Positions 1-9,228 of a stretch of 64,000 nt of DNA are shown here, piece after piece. Source of the stretch: Peptostreptococcus russellii. Its GTDB lineage: Bacteria > Bacillota > Clostridia > Peptostreptococcales > Peptostreptococcaceae. Numbering within the stretch: the stretch's first letter is position 1; every line of letters begins with the position of its first letter. The notes beneath the pieces are model-generated. The model did not search any database. It was not told the DNA's origin and saw only the letters and a list, made by a program, of their open reading frames with translations. The position numbers and the translations under genes were made by a program. The stretch spans positions 122,195 through 186,194 of the forward strand of contig NZ_JYGE01000004.1 of NCBI RefSeq assembly GCF_003012055.1. Direction: 5' to 3'.

Positions 1-457
1 GTGCCTCAGTCCTAAGGATAAATCCCTTTTCTCCATTTGAAGAATTTAGTAAAATCTTCTTTAGCCTCTTTTTCTCATCATTAGATTTTATTTGATTTGA
101 AAAGACTAACTTTTTATTGCTAGGTATATATACTAAATATCTCCCTGAAATACTTATTTCTCTACTTAGTTTAACTCTTTTATCATCTTTTTCTTCCTTT
201 ATCACCTGAACTAATACATTGTCACCTTCAAATAAATTATCTGACTCTTGAAGCTTAAGATAGCCTTGCTTCCCTTCAGCAATATTGACAAAACAAGCTT
301 CCATAGCAGGCATTATCTTTTCTATTCTTCCTCTATATATATTTTTCAATTTTTGACTATTATTTTTTTCTTCTATTAAGATTTTTTCTATTTTATCATT
401 TTCAACTACTGCAAGCTTTGTTGAACTAACAAAGTCTTCAATATAATATTTTTTCAT
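1..457 (-). CDS. rng: Ribonuclease E/G family protein, N-terminal part (runs off window)
   Basis: Only the first 152 codons are inside the window; the rest lies beyond base 1. The ATG at 457 follows a clear GAGGAGT ribosome binding site. The translation begins MKKYYIEDFVSSTKLAVVEN and holds an S1-type RNA-binding domain (around residues 35-115) with the family signature YRGRIEKIMPAMEACFVNI, then KGFILRTEA near residue 150, matching the start of the family's catalytic domain. RNase G cleaves single-stranded 5'-monophosphorylated RNA and matures rRNA. It follows two radical SAM-cluster genes by about 60 bases, and these three genes are commonly neighbours in Clostridia, often upstream of ribosomal proteins L21/L27. 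RNase E versus G cannot be separated here, but clostridial homologues are usually called RNase G. Confidence 0.85.
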   Translation of the reverse strand, partial: MKKYYIEDFVSSTKLAVVENDKIEKILIEEKNNSQKLKNIYRGRIEKIMPAMEACFVNIAEGKQGYLKLQESDNLFEGDNVLVQVIKEEKDDKRVKLSREISISGRYLVYIPSNKKLVFSNQIKSNDEKKRLKKILLNSSNGEKGFILRTEA

Positions 458-518
458 AAATAACTCCTCATACTTTAATAAGTGGACAACCAAAGGCTAT
501 CCACTTATTTTAAAATTA

Positions 519-1217
519 CTATAGTGGAGAAAGAAGCTCTCCTTGTATTTCAAAGTAAAGATTATTCCTTTTAATATCTACATCTAAAGGATCCATCTCT
601 ATATCTAAGTACTCCAATAACTTTGGTACAAATACATTCGTATTCAAATTTTGTTTTGATCCAGTAGCTAATATTGAAGATACTACTATCTTTTCATTAT
701 CTACTTTCTTTATATCAATAGTTTTAATCAAGGGTCTTATGTCAACTTCAACTATTTTTTTCTTTTTATTTCTTCTTGTTGTCAAGATAGATTCGCTACT
801 TTTTAACTTTTCCAAGTTTTTCAAGACAGTTTCTTCATCTAGCTTATTTATATTTTCTATTTCAAATTCATAATCACCAAACATTATATTGGCTGCTAGT
901 GCTCTTTCCCCACCTTCTAGTTCTATACATTTTTCAAACTGCATACCATCCGGAAGCTGCTTATTTATTCTATCCATCAATTCCTGAGAGCCTATATCAT
1001 CTTTAATTTCTATATCTACATATTCACCATAGCTTTCAACTCCCAGAGCTAGGGCATTTCCATAGCTCATCTTTGGATGTGGATTAAAACCTTGTGAAAA
1101 AGCAAGCTCTACATTGGCTCTTCTAAATGCTCTTTGAAGAAGTCTTTGTACATCTAGGTGAGAAATATATATCATATCTCCAACTTTAATAAACTTTATT
1201 CTCATTGTTTTTGACAT
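519..1217 (-). CDS. TIGR03936/DUF2344 family protein, partner of radical SAM enzyme
   Basis: A protein of about 232 residues matching the DUF2344 (TIGR03936) family, marked by KVGDMIYISHLDVQRLLQRA near the N terminus and FSQGFNPHPKMSYGNALALG around residue 45-60. The family is fused to or encoded beside TIGR03960 radical SAM proteins; its biochemical function is not known to me. The start codon overlaps the stop of the upstream radical SAM gene as TAATG (1215-1219), with GGGGG about 8 bases upstream, so the two are probably translationally coupled. A longer frame begins two codons upstream at 1223, but that ATG sits too close to the binding site. RNase G follows in the same direction. Confidence 0.8.
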   Translation of the reverse strand: MSKTMRIKFIKVGDMIYISHLDVQRLLQRAFRRANVELAFSQGFNPHPKMSYGNALALGVESYGEYVDIEIKDDIGSQELMDRINKQLPDGMQFEKCIELEGGERALAANIMFGDYEFEIENINKLDEETVLKNLEKLKSSESILTTRRNKKKKIVEVDIRPLIKTIDIKKVDNEKIVVSSILATGSKQNLNTNVFVPKLLEYLDIEMDPLDVDIKRNNLYFEIQGELLSPL

Positions 1218-3076
1218 TAACATAGCCCCCTTCCAATATCATGTACATTGATACCACAACCATTACAACCGTGTCTACAATCCTCTGTAACTTTTGCTTC
1301 TTTTGCTGTTTCATTTTCTCTAACTAAAAATTCTTTTGTAACTCCTACATCTATATGATCCCAAGGGAATACTTCATCGTAGTTTCTTTCTCTGTGGGCA
1401 TAAAAACTTGGGTCTAAATTATTAACTTCCATTGCATTTAGCCATCTACCTAAGTCAAAGTATTCTGACCAACCATCAAATTTTGCTCCATTTTTAAAAG
1501 CTTCTAATAAGACTTTTCCTAGTCTTCTATCTCCTCTAGCAAATACTGCTTCCATAAGACTTGTCTTTGAATCGTGATAGTTATATTTTATCTTTCCATT
1601 TCTAAGCTTTCCTACTAAGTGTTTCTGTTTGTCTCTAATCTCTTCTTGAGTATCCTGACCGTGCCACTGGAAAGGTGTAAATGGCTTTGGTACAAATGTA
1701 GAAGTACTAACTGTTACTCCAAATCTTCCTCCAACTCTACCACCATGAACATTTTTGTATATGCCTATCACTTCATAGGCAAGATCTCTTATTCCATCTA
1801 AATCTTCATATGTTTCAGTAGGAAGTCCTATCATAAAGTACAGCTTTACACTATTCCATCCCATTTCAAATGCTTTTCCAACTGCATTTCTTAAATCTTC
1901 TTCAGTAACACCCTTATTTATAACGTCTCTAAGTCTCTGTGTACCAGCTTCAGGAGCAAATGTAAGTCCTGTTTTTCTTACTTGCTGTACTTTTTCTGCT
2001 ATTTCCATAGAGAAATTGTCAAGTCTAAGAGAAGGAAGTGATACTCCTATATTTTGTGGAGCATATTCTTCTACCAAAAAATCTGTAATCTCCTGTATCT
2101 TGGAGTAGTCGCTAGTACTTAAAGATGACAGCGAAATTTCGTCATAACCTGTGTTTTTTATCATATTGTCTACTATTTCTTTTAGCCTATCAAGTGACTT
2201 TTCTCTTATCGGTCTATATATCATACCCGCTTGACAGAATCTACATCCTCTTGTACAACCTCTAAAAAGTTCTAAAACTATTCTATCATGCACAGTTTCT
2301 ATAAATGGAACGATTAGTTTTTCTGGATATTCAGCCTCATCCATATTTTCTATTATTCTTTTTCTAGGCTTATCTGGAGCAAAGTTTTTTAATTTATTTA
2401 ATTGTTTTACAGTTCCATCTTCATTATATTCAAACTCATAAAAAGCAGGTATATATACTCCCTCTATCTGAGATACCTTTTCTAAAAAGTCTTCTCTACT
2501 TTTTCCATTTTCATAAGGATTTGTGCTAATCCATTCCTTGTATGCCCTTATTACATCTAAGTTCATATCTTCACCTTCACCTAAGACTACAATATCTACA
2601 AAATCAGCTAAAGGTTCAACATTATAGGCACAAGATCCACCTACAAGAATAAAAGGTTCTCTATTCTTTCTATCTTTTGCAAGTAGTGGAATACCCGCCA
2701 AATCCATCATATTTAGTATATTTGTATAACACATCTCATATTGAAGAGAAAATGTTACAAAGTCAAAATTCGTAATAGCTTCTCTTGACTCTAGTCCAAA
2801 GAGAGGGATATTATTCTCTCTCATCTTTTCTTCCATATCAACTCCTGGAGCATACACTCTCTCACAAAACACGTCTTCTTCTTGGTTTATGCAGTTATAT
2901 AAAATATGACTCCCTAAATGGCTCATTCCAACCTCATACATATCTGGAAAACAATGAGCATATCTAATTAAATTCTTATTTGAAGTATCCTTATGAATAG
3001 TATTTAATTCATTACCAAGATATCTAGCTGGCTTTTCTACTTTTTTAAGTATCGCTTTTATATTTACTTTCTCCAA
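1217..3076 (-). CDS. TIGR03960 family B12-binding-domain radical SAM protein
   Basis: A 619-residue protein with an N-terminal cobalamin-binding-like region (about 60-210, containing LFGLESREAITNFDFVTFSL and ILVGGSCAYNVEPL) followed by a radical SAM core with the cluster motif RGCTRGCRFCQAG near residue 275 (CxxxCxxC). The C terminus carries additional cysteines (CRHGCNGCGINVHD), typical of the family, which may bind a second cluster. The substrate is not established. Start is TTG at 3076 with a strong GGAGG site 6 bases upstream. It lies downstream of rodA, separated by a 229-base spacer containing a 7-base tandem repeat array, and is coupled to the DUF2344 partner. Confidence 0.85.
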   Translation of the reverse strand: MEKVNIKAILKKVEKPARYLGNELNTIHKDTSNKNLIRYAHCFPDMYEVGMSHLGSHILYNCINQEEDVFCERVYAPGVDMEEKMRENNIPLFGLESREAITNFDFVTFSLQYEMCYTNILNMMDLAGIPLLAKDRKNREPFILVGGSCAYNVEPLADFVDIVVLGEGEDMNLDVIRAYKEWISTNPYENGKSREDFLEKVSQIEGVYIPAFYEFEYNEDGTVKQLNKLKNFAPDKPRKRIIENMDEAEYPEKLIVPFIETVHDRIVLELFRGCTRGCRFCQAGMIYRPIREKSLDRLKEIVDNMIKNTGYDEISLSSLSTSDYSKIQEITDFLVEEYAPQNIGVSLPSLRLDNFSMEIAEKVQQVRKTGLTFAPEAGTQRLRDVINKGVTEEDLRNAVGKAFEMGWNSVKLYFMIGLPTETYEDLDGIRDLAYEVIGIYKNVHGGRVGGRFGVTVSTSTFVPKPFTPFQWHGQDTQEEIRDKQKHLVGKLRNGKIKYNYHDSKTSLMEAVFARGDRRLGKVLLEAFKNGAKFDGWSEYFDLGRWLNAMEVNNLDPSFYAHRERNYDEVFPWDHIDVGVTKEFLVRENETAKEAKVTEDCRHGCNGCGINVHDIGRGLC

Positions 3077-3161
3077 AATTTACCTCCACAATTCTTATCC
3101 TTACAATTATGTAGGGCTTCTATTTTTCAATACAAGCCCCTTTAAAATCAATATTAATTTC

Positions 3162-3257
3162 CTACTTACTACTTACTACTTACTACTTACTACTTACTAC
3201 TTACTACTTACTACTTACTACTTACTACTTACTACTTACTACTTACTACTTACTACT
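3162..3257. repeat. 7-bp tandem repeat array (ctactta x 13.7)
   Basis: Thirteen perfect head-to-tail copies of CTACTTA plus five bases of a fourteenth, read on the plus strand (TAAGTAG on the transcribed minus strand). It lies between the 3' end of rodA and the 5' end of the TIGR03960 radical SAM gene, ending about 85 bases upstream of that start. The unit is not a multiple of three and contains stop triplets, so it is noncoding. Perfect short arrays like this tend to change copy number by replication slippage. Confidence 0.97.
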
Positions 3258-3305
3258 ATATTATACACTAAGAATCATCTATATAAAAATTAATATTTCT
3301 TCTTT

Positions 3306-4427
3306 TTAATAGAGATTTATTCTTTTCCTTCTCATATAAACATTTAGTACTATCCCAATATTTGCCATTGATGTCAATATTGAGCTTCCCCCATAACTTA
3401 CAAAAGGAAGTGTTACTCCTGTTACAGGCATCAAACCTACAGTCATACCTATATTTTGTACTATCTGATAGGCAAACATACCTGTAATTCCTGCTACTAT
3501 AAAAGTTCCATATGTGTTTTTTGATCTTTTAGCTATTGTCAAAAGTCTAGTTATAAGAAGAATAAATAGAATAATCATAATAAGCATACCTATTAAACCA
3601 AATTCTTCTCCAATAACCGCAAATATAAAGTCACTATCACGTACTGGTAGAAAATTCTCTTGATTTTGCGATCCATTATATAATCCCTTACCAGTTAGTC
3701 CACCAGATCCAATTGCAATCATAGACTGCAATACCTGATAGTTACTAGCTGCTTCTGGATTAAAAAAGTTTACTATTCTAACTCTTTGATGTGGTGCCAT
3801 TAAAAAAAACATTACAGGAGTCAGTACAATAGCTGCTATTATAACATTTCTTATTATCTTCTTATCCAGCCCACCAACATAGAACATAAAGAATATTATA
3901 CACATAAATACAATTCCTGTTCCAAGGTCAGGTTGACCTAATAATAAGCCTATAAATGGAAGTGCATATAGGACTAATTTAGATAATGTCTTTAACTCAT
4001 TTAAATGTTCCTTATTCATATCCACTATTTTGGCATAGCTTAGAATAAAAGTTGTCTTTACTATTTCTGATGTTTGAAGATTGTAGCTACCTATACGAAT
4101 CCAAGACATAGCACCAAACTGCTTATCTCCAATTCCTGGTATCAAAACAATTAACAACATCAACAAACTAAATATATACAGTTCTTTATAATACTTACCT
4201 ATACTATTATAATCAAATAATAACAGTATTATTACTACAACTATTCCAAGAGCAAAAGCTAATAATTGTGTAATCATCTGTTTAAAGTCACCCGTTATGT
4301 TAACGTGAGTGGCACTACTCAGTACAAGTATACCAAAAGCAAATATTAAAAAGACTATAGTAACCAACTTCCAATCAATATTTCTTATTATTCTTGCCTT
4401 TTTACTATAATCTATTTTCTTCATCAT
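3306..4427 (-). CDS. rodA: RodA, SEDS-family peptidoglycan glycosyltransferase of the elongasome
   Basis: A 373-residue polytopic membrane protein of the FtsW/RodA/SpoVE (SEDS) family. Characteristic segments are GAMSWIRIG, QPDLGTGIVF, the loop NFLPVRDSDFIFAVIGEEFG, and the C-terminal MPVTGVTLPFVSYGGSS signature. RodA polymerises lipid II glycan strands with a class B PBP and MreBCD. It overlaps the 3' end of minC by 23 bases. Start ATG at 4427 is followed directly by a second ATG; AGAGGTG fits either. In many Clostridia minD and minE lie between minC and rodA; here they do not. FtsW is less likely given the wall-elongation neighbours. Confidence 0.9.
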   Translation of the reverse strand: MMKKIDYSKKARIIRNIDWKLVTIVFLIFAFGILVLSSATHVNITGDFKQMITQLLAFALGIVVVIILLLFDYNSIGKYYKELYIFSLLMLLIVLIPGIGDKQFGAMSWIRIGSYNLQTSEIVKTTFILSYAKIVDMNKEHLNELKTLSKLVLYALPFIGLLLGQPDLGTGIVFMCIIFFMFYVGGLDKKIIRNVIIAAIVLTPVMFFLMAPHQRVRIVNFFNPEAASNYQVLQSMIAIGSGGLTGKGLYNGSQNQENFLPVRDSDFIFAVIGEEFGLIGMLIMIILFILLITRLLTIAKRSKNTYGTFIVAGITGMFAYQIVQNIGMTVGLMPVTGVTLPFVSYGGSSILTSMANIGIVLNVYMRRKRINLY

Positions 4428-5637
4428 TCACCTCTTCTTCTATAAGCAGATCTTTTATTTTATCAACAAATGTTTTTCCTGTTTTTTTATCTTTATTTCC
4501 TTCAGAAAAATCTTTTGTGTTATTATCATTACTATCTATCTTTTCATTTTTTATATCAAATTTCAACTCTTCTAGCTTGTTATGTGAATTATTTTTTTCA
4601 TACTTACTAGGGCTATTCTTTTCACTTTCATCATCTTTTCTTGCTTTTCTATTAAAGTTAGCGTCTATCTCCCTAAAAGAGTTTCTTCTAAGACTATGAA
4701 GTAGATTCAAGGTCTTATTTCCCTCTGTATTTTCCATTTCTAAACGATTTAAATTACTCTTATCAGCAGAGTTTAGTTCACTATCATAATCTAGGGAGTC
4801 TTTTTTAGAATGTTGCTTTATTTCATATGAAAAATCCTCAAAAGACTGATTTTTTTCCATCATTATTCCCTGTTCCTTTATATCAAATGCCCCATAACTG
4901 GTATCTTTAATACTTTCTGGAGCGTATTTAAATAATATTTCTTTCTTCTGTGATATTGTAATTTCCTTATTTTCATTGATGTAGGCTATTTCTGGATTAC
5001 TCATGCTACTTCTTCTCTGACTTATAGAACTTTCACTTTGGCAATCAAATATAGCTAACTTTTGAGAGTTAATCTGCCTTGCAATAACACATGCACTGTC
5101 ATTTCCGTATGCCCCTGCATAGACCATTCCTCTTACCTCTCCCATAACAATAATATTTCCACCTGATATAACAGTTGAATCTACTTCTATACTTCCTAAA
5201 ACTGTTATATCACAAGATGCCTTTATAACACAGTTTTTAGGAGTAGTTGTCATTATAACCAAGCTACCATTGTAATCTATTAGCTCTCCCTGAGATATAT
5301 CCATTATATACATAGTTCTAATAGCCTTGAAAACAGCAGTTGCTCCCTTATATTCTTTCTGTTTCATCTGCTCATTAAAGTGAAATTCATCTACACCTGT
5401 ATATGTTATATCATAATTTTCATCTAAGTATTCTATTATCAGCTTTTTTTGATAGGGAGAGACATAGTTGCTATCTATATCCGTCAATACTCCACCAATA
5501 AAAAAATTAGGGGATGACTTGATCTTGTTAGAGATTGAATCAAAAATAGACTCCATTGAGCTTTCCCTGTCTATATACAGTACTAGCCCTCGTCCTGTTC
5601 CTTTAAATTCAACCGCTTCTCTCTCCTTCAAGTTCAT
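4405..5637 (-). CDS. minC: MinC-like septum site-determining protein with long hydrophilic C-terminal tail
   Basis: Residues 1-85 resemble the MinC N domain (GTGRGLVLYID, NFFIGGV). Residues 107-198 form a right-handed beta-helix-like C domain with the family signature SGGNIIVMGEVRGMVYAGAYGND. MinC caps or severs FtsZ filaments and is usually placed at membranes by MinD. Two departures are visible: the MinD-binding RSGQ motif is absent (the equivalent stretch reads DISQGELI or TPKNCVIK, depending on alignment), and residues from about 205 to 410 are a charged, low-complexity tail with no recognisable domain, roughly doubling the usual size of about 220. It is preceded by PBP2 and overlaps rodA. 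GAGGGG lies 8 bases from the ATG. A diverged family member is possible. Confidence 0.75.
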   Translation of the reverse strand: MNLKEREAVEFKGTGRGLVLYIDRESSMESIFDSISNKIKSSPNFFIGGVLTDIDSNYVSPYQKKLIIEYLDENYDITYTGVDEFHFNEQMKQKEYKGATAVFKAIRTMYIMDISQGELIDYNGSLVIMTTTPKNCVIKASCDITVLGSIEVDSTVISGGNIIVMGEVRGMVYAGAYGNDSACVIARQINSQKLAIFDCQSESSISQRRSSMSNPEIAYINENKEITISQKKEILFKYAPESIKDTSYGAFDIKEQGIMMEKNQSFEDFSYEIKQHSKKDSLDYDSELNSADKSNLNRLEMENTEGNKTLNLLHSLRRNSFREIDANFNRKARKDDESEKNSPSKYEKNNSHNKLEELKFDIKNEKIDSNDNNTKDFSEGNKDKKTGKTFVDKIKDLLIEEEVNDEENRL

Positions 5638-5667
5638 AATATCATCCCCTCAAACTAATATTTAAAA

Positions 5668-8600
5668 CTATTCTATAGCCTTTATATCGCTATTTATATC
5701 TCTTGTCCTATCTTCTGAGCTACTCTCATTATCTGACTCTTCATTTTTATTTTCTTGAGATTTACTTTCTTCCTCATCTCCTTGTTCTTTCTTGTCTTGA
5801 TCTAGCTTGTCTTCTTCTTTCTCATCATCTTCTTCTTTGATAAGACCAAAGTACTGTCCCATAACTTCTCTTATTGGTAAAATCGCGTAAGAACTTGATT
5901 CCCCTTGAGGTATTACACAAGCTACAGCTATCTCTGGATTCTCTGCAGGTGCAAATGCTACACACCATGCAAAGGAGCCATAATCTGGCTTAAACCTATC
6001 AATATCAGTATCGCTGATCTTTGCATTTAAAGATTTTATCGCCTTTCTAAGGTAAAATGCGTTTATTTTGTCGCTATCATCCAACTTTACCTTGATGCCT
6101 CTTTCCAATTCCTTTTCGTATTTTTCCCTATCTTCTTTTTCAGTTTTAGGATTTTTAATCTTTGACTTTAGCTCCTGTATCTTTTCATTTGTAAGTTCTA
6201 GTTCCCTTTCAGACCTAAGCTCTCTGTACCTTGCTAACAACTCTTTCTTTTCTACTCCATATGAAGCTATATGAGACATCAAATAGTCATATTCATTGTC
6301 GCTAGGTATTTTACCACTTTTTTCTGCAGTACCAGTTTTAGAAGCCACTGTTACTGGAAAATCGGAAAAGGCTCTTCTTGCTAGACCTACCTTAGATACT
6401 CTCACCATTCCGTCTTTCAACACTTCTAGATTATTATCATCCTTAAACTTAATTTTTTCGGATTTTTTCTTTCTCTTTTCAGTTACTTCGCCCTTTGGTG
6501 ATTCCACCTTGTCTACTACATTCATATCAACAAGATAGCCTCCATTAGCTATTGCAGCAATATACCTTGCTACCTGAGATGGATTATATGCATTTTCACC
6601 CTGACCTATAGCCAAGTTGAAAGTATCACCTATACCCCATTTAGCAAAGTTGAAATAACTATATACCATTAAATCTGCATCTTTTTCGATATATTCTTCC
6701 TTTACAGATAATTTCCCTAATCTTTCCATTGTTTCTTTTCTTCCAGGTGTCTTATCTTCATCTATCCAACTTACTATCTCATTTATTTTTTCATCAAACT
6801 TTTCTTTATTTTTATCATAGTCAATTCCTTCAAAATGATTTCTCATTTTTCTATCCAAAGCTACTCTTAGTTGTGCTTTAGTTCCTTCAACCTTCTCATT
6901 CTCACTAGGAACCTTTCCATTTCTTTCTTCTAATTGATTTTCTAGGCCAGTTCCTTCATTTAAGCCGAACTTTTTGGCGTAGTCTAAAATTTTCTTAGCA
7001 CCCATTCCAAGGTTTAAATCTTCTCCTGTTACCCAATTTTTATCACTACCAATAATATAAAAGTATATATTACAAGATTCTTGTATTGCCTTGTATAAGT
7101 TTTCAATACCGTGATTTTTACCTCCATGATGCCATATATAATCCGCAAAGTTTCTTCCAGCAAACCTTATTACACCAGGGTCATTTATAGTGTATCCTGG
7201 GTCTAAACCTGAATCTAAAGCTGCCATAGCAGTAATCAACTTAAATGTTGACCCGGGTTGGAATGCTCCTTGTGTTGCAAGATTTAAAAGTGGATTTGGA
7301 GCCAAGAAATCATTTGGGTTCTTTGGAAGATAGCTATTGTAATCTTCTGCACTTATTCCTCCAGCAAACTTATTAGGATCATAGTCAGGATAACTCGCCA
7401 TAGATAGAACTTCACCTGTTTTGACATCTATAGCTACCAAAGCTCCAGATTTCGCATTAGGAGCATATTCCCCTATACTTATATTTCCAAATTGACTCTC
7501 AAATACAGAACCCGTTCTAGCTGAATCTATTGCCTTTTCTAGTGAACTTTCTGCAACCTTCTGTACTTTACTATCAATAGTTAAGTATACACTGCTTCCT
7601 GAAATAGGTGATACTGACTTCATTTCATCAATTACTCTTCCTACACTATCTACTTTAACTTCTTTATATCCAGATTTTCCTTTTAATCTTTTTTCATAAC
7701 TATGTTCTATTCCAGATAATCCTATCAAATCATCTGGATTATATCCATCTTTTTTTAAATCCTGAGCCTTAGAAGATGGTATTTTACCAACGTATCCAAG
7801 TACATGGGACGCTAAATCAGTCTCTGGATATACTCTTTTCTGCTCTACAGCAACTGATACACCTGGCAGTTTCATAGCATTTTCTTCAATCTGTGCTACA
7901 GTTTCTTTCTTTATTCCCTTTGCAAGAGTTACTGGATTGTACTGAGTATATACATTAGATTTTAAAGTATCTCTAACTAGCATAATCTTTCTAGCTTCAC
8001 TGTCAGACATACTAACATCTATTTTATAGTATTTATTTCTTATCAAGTCAAAAGCTTTTTTAGCTGATATATTTTCATCTAATTTATAACTTTCGAGCCA
8101 GTCGTTTTTATTTTTTTGCTGAGTAAACATCCACTCACTCACCAAAATAGGTGGATAATAACCCAAAGAATTCATTTTTGATTGTAATTCCAGCGGCTCC
8201 ATATTTCTATCCGATGCCGATAGAACACCATTATCAATTAAAGAATCCACCATATAATAAAAACATTTTTTAGGTGAAAAATTCTTAGCTATTCCATTTT
8301 CAGACTTAAATTCTTCAATTTTTTTATCAAATGTAAAGTAATACTTTCCATTTTCTATGACAATAGGAAATTCATCCGTATATTCCTCATCATTTCTTTC
8401 CAATATATTTATTATAGAATAAGCAATCCTATTTGGACCTTCTTTCTCGCTCTTACCAACCTTATTAAAGGTATCTGCTACAATTTGCACAGTAAATTCT
8501 GGCTTATTACCTGCGAGTAAGACTCCATTTCTATCTTTTATTTCTCCTCTAGGCGCCTGAACCATTATTTGTTTATAGGTCTTTTGATTTGCTAACTCTA

Positions 8601-8721
8601 AGTAATGAGAATTTTTAATGGTAGTCATATATACGATTTTACCTAATATCACAATAAGTGCTACTATTATTATTTTATTAATAGTCTTTAATCTTTTTTT
8701 AATAATTGTATTCTTATTCAT
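5668..8721 (-). CDS. mrdA: Penicillin-binding protein 2-type transpeptidase (elongasome class B PBP)
   Basis: A 1017-residue class B PBP with an N-terminal membrane anchor (about 15-32), a dimerisation/pedestal domain, and a transpeptidase domain with the active-site motifs STFK (near residue 494), SCN (in QESCNIYFYIIGS) and KTGT (near 796). It cross-links peptide stems during elongation with RodA and MreBCD. It is longer than a typical PBP2 (600-700): there are charged insertions between SCN and KTG (around 600-690) and directly after KTG (around 800-910, helical and Lys/Glu-rich), plus a very acidic C-terminal tail of about 55 residues. The first gap in the operon is only 12 bases (from mreD). 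Confidence 0.9.
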   Translation of the reverse strand: MNKNTIIKKRLKTINKIIIVALIVILGKIVYMTTIKNSHYLELANQKTYKQIMVQAPRGEIKDRNGVLLAGNKPEFTVQIVADTFNKVGKSEKEGPNRIAYSIINILERNDEEYTDEFPIVIENGKYYFTFDKKIEEFKSENGIAKNFSPKKCFYYMVDSLIDNGVLSASDRNMEPLELQSKMNSLGYYPPILVSEWMFTQQKNKNDWLESYKLDENISAKKAFDLIRNKYYKIDVSMSDSEARKIMLVRDTLKSNVYTQYNPVTLAKGIKKETVAQIEENAMKLPGVSVAVEQKRVYPETDLASHVLGYVGKIPSSKAQDLKKDGYNPDDLIGLSGIEHSYEKRLKGKSGYKEVKVDSVGRVIDEMKSVSPISGSSVYLTIDSKVQKVAESSLEKAIDSARTGSVFESQFGNISIGEYAPNAKSGALVAIDVKTGEVLSMASYPDYDPNKFAGGISAEDYNSYLPKNPNDFLAPNPLLNLATQGAFQPGSTFKLITAMAALDSGLDPGYTINDPGVIRFAGRNFADYIWHHGGKNHGIENLYKAIQESCNIYFYIIGSDKNWVTGEDLNLGMGAKKILDYAKKFGLNEGTGLENQLEERNGKVPSENEKVEGTKAQLRVALDRKMRNHFEGIDYDKNKEKFDEKINEIVSWIDEDKTPGRKETMERLGKLSVKEEYIEKDADLMVYSYFNFAKWGIGDTFNLAIGQGENAYNPSQVARYIAAIANGGYLVDMNVVDKVESPKGEVTEKRKKKSEKIKFKDDNNLEVLKDGMVRVSKVGLARRAFSDFPVTVASKTGTAEKSGKIPSDNEYDYLMSHIASYGVEKKELLARYRELRSERELELTNEKIQELKSKIKNPKTEKEDREKYEKELERGIKVKLDDSDKINAFYLRKAIKSLNAKISDTDIDRFKPDYGSFAWCVAFAPAENPEIAVACVIPQGESSSYAILPIREVMGQYFGLIKEEDDEKEEDKLDQDKKEQGDEEESKSQENKNEESDNESSSEDRTRDINSDIKAIE

Positions 8722-8733
8722 ATTTAAACACCA

Positions 8734-9219
8734 CTATTCTTCTCTTAATTTTTTGAGTCTTTCCTCAAATATAGTATATCCAAAAAATGCAACTAATGTA
8801 TTAGCTGCGGGTATCGCCACAATACACTTTATTAGAGCTATTATAATCGGTGTTGGAACAAAGAATATTGCTGAAAACACTGCACTTATAATAGAATAAA
8901 AGACACTTACAATAGCTACTAAAAGACATACTATTCCTCTTTTATCCTTAAATATAGACTTTTCTATTATTGATATAAAGTAAGATGTTGCCAAAAATAA
9001 AATTGTACTAACACCAACTATACCTCCAGACATCAAATCGCTAATTAGTCCTAATAAAGCACATAAAATTAATGCATTATTTTTGTCTATGTATAAAGAA
9101 ATAAAAATTATATATATTAGTAAAAAATTCACACTAATAAATGAGCTAATAAAGTTTGTAAAAAAAACTTCTACTAGCATAATTATTAGACCTATTATAA
9201 AAAGCATTATATTTTTCAT
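8734..9219 (-). CDS. mreD: MreD, rod-shape determining membrane protein
   Basis: A hydrophobic protein of about 161 residues with five or so predicted membrane spans and the family feature LGLISDLMSGGIVGVSTILF. MreD links cytoplasmic MreB to MreC and the wall synthases. The longest frame starts at a GTG (9228) that sits inside the sequence AGGTGAT; the ATG at 9219 is better placed behind that binding site, so I chose it. The gene follows the mreC stop immediately and precedes PBP2. Confidence 0.85.
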   Translation of the reverse strand: MKNIMLFIIGLIIMLVEVFFTNFISSFISVNFLLIYIIFISLYIDKNNALILCALLGLISDLMSGGIVGVSTILFLATSYFISIIEKSIFKDKRGIVCLLVAIVSVFYSIISAVFSAIFFVPTPIIIALIKCIVAIPAANTLVAFFGYTIFEERLKKLREE

Positions 9220-9228
9220 ATTTATCAC

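Noticed and set aside
3162..3257. Possible CRISPR array
   Set aside because: The 7-base unit repeats without spacers and no cas genes are present; it is a microsatellite.
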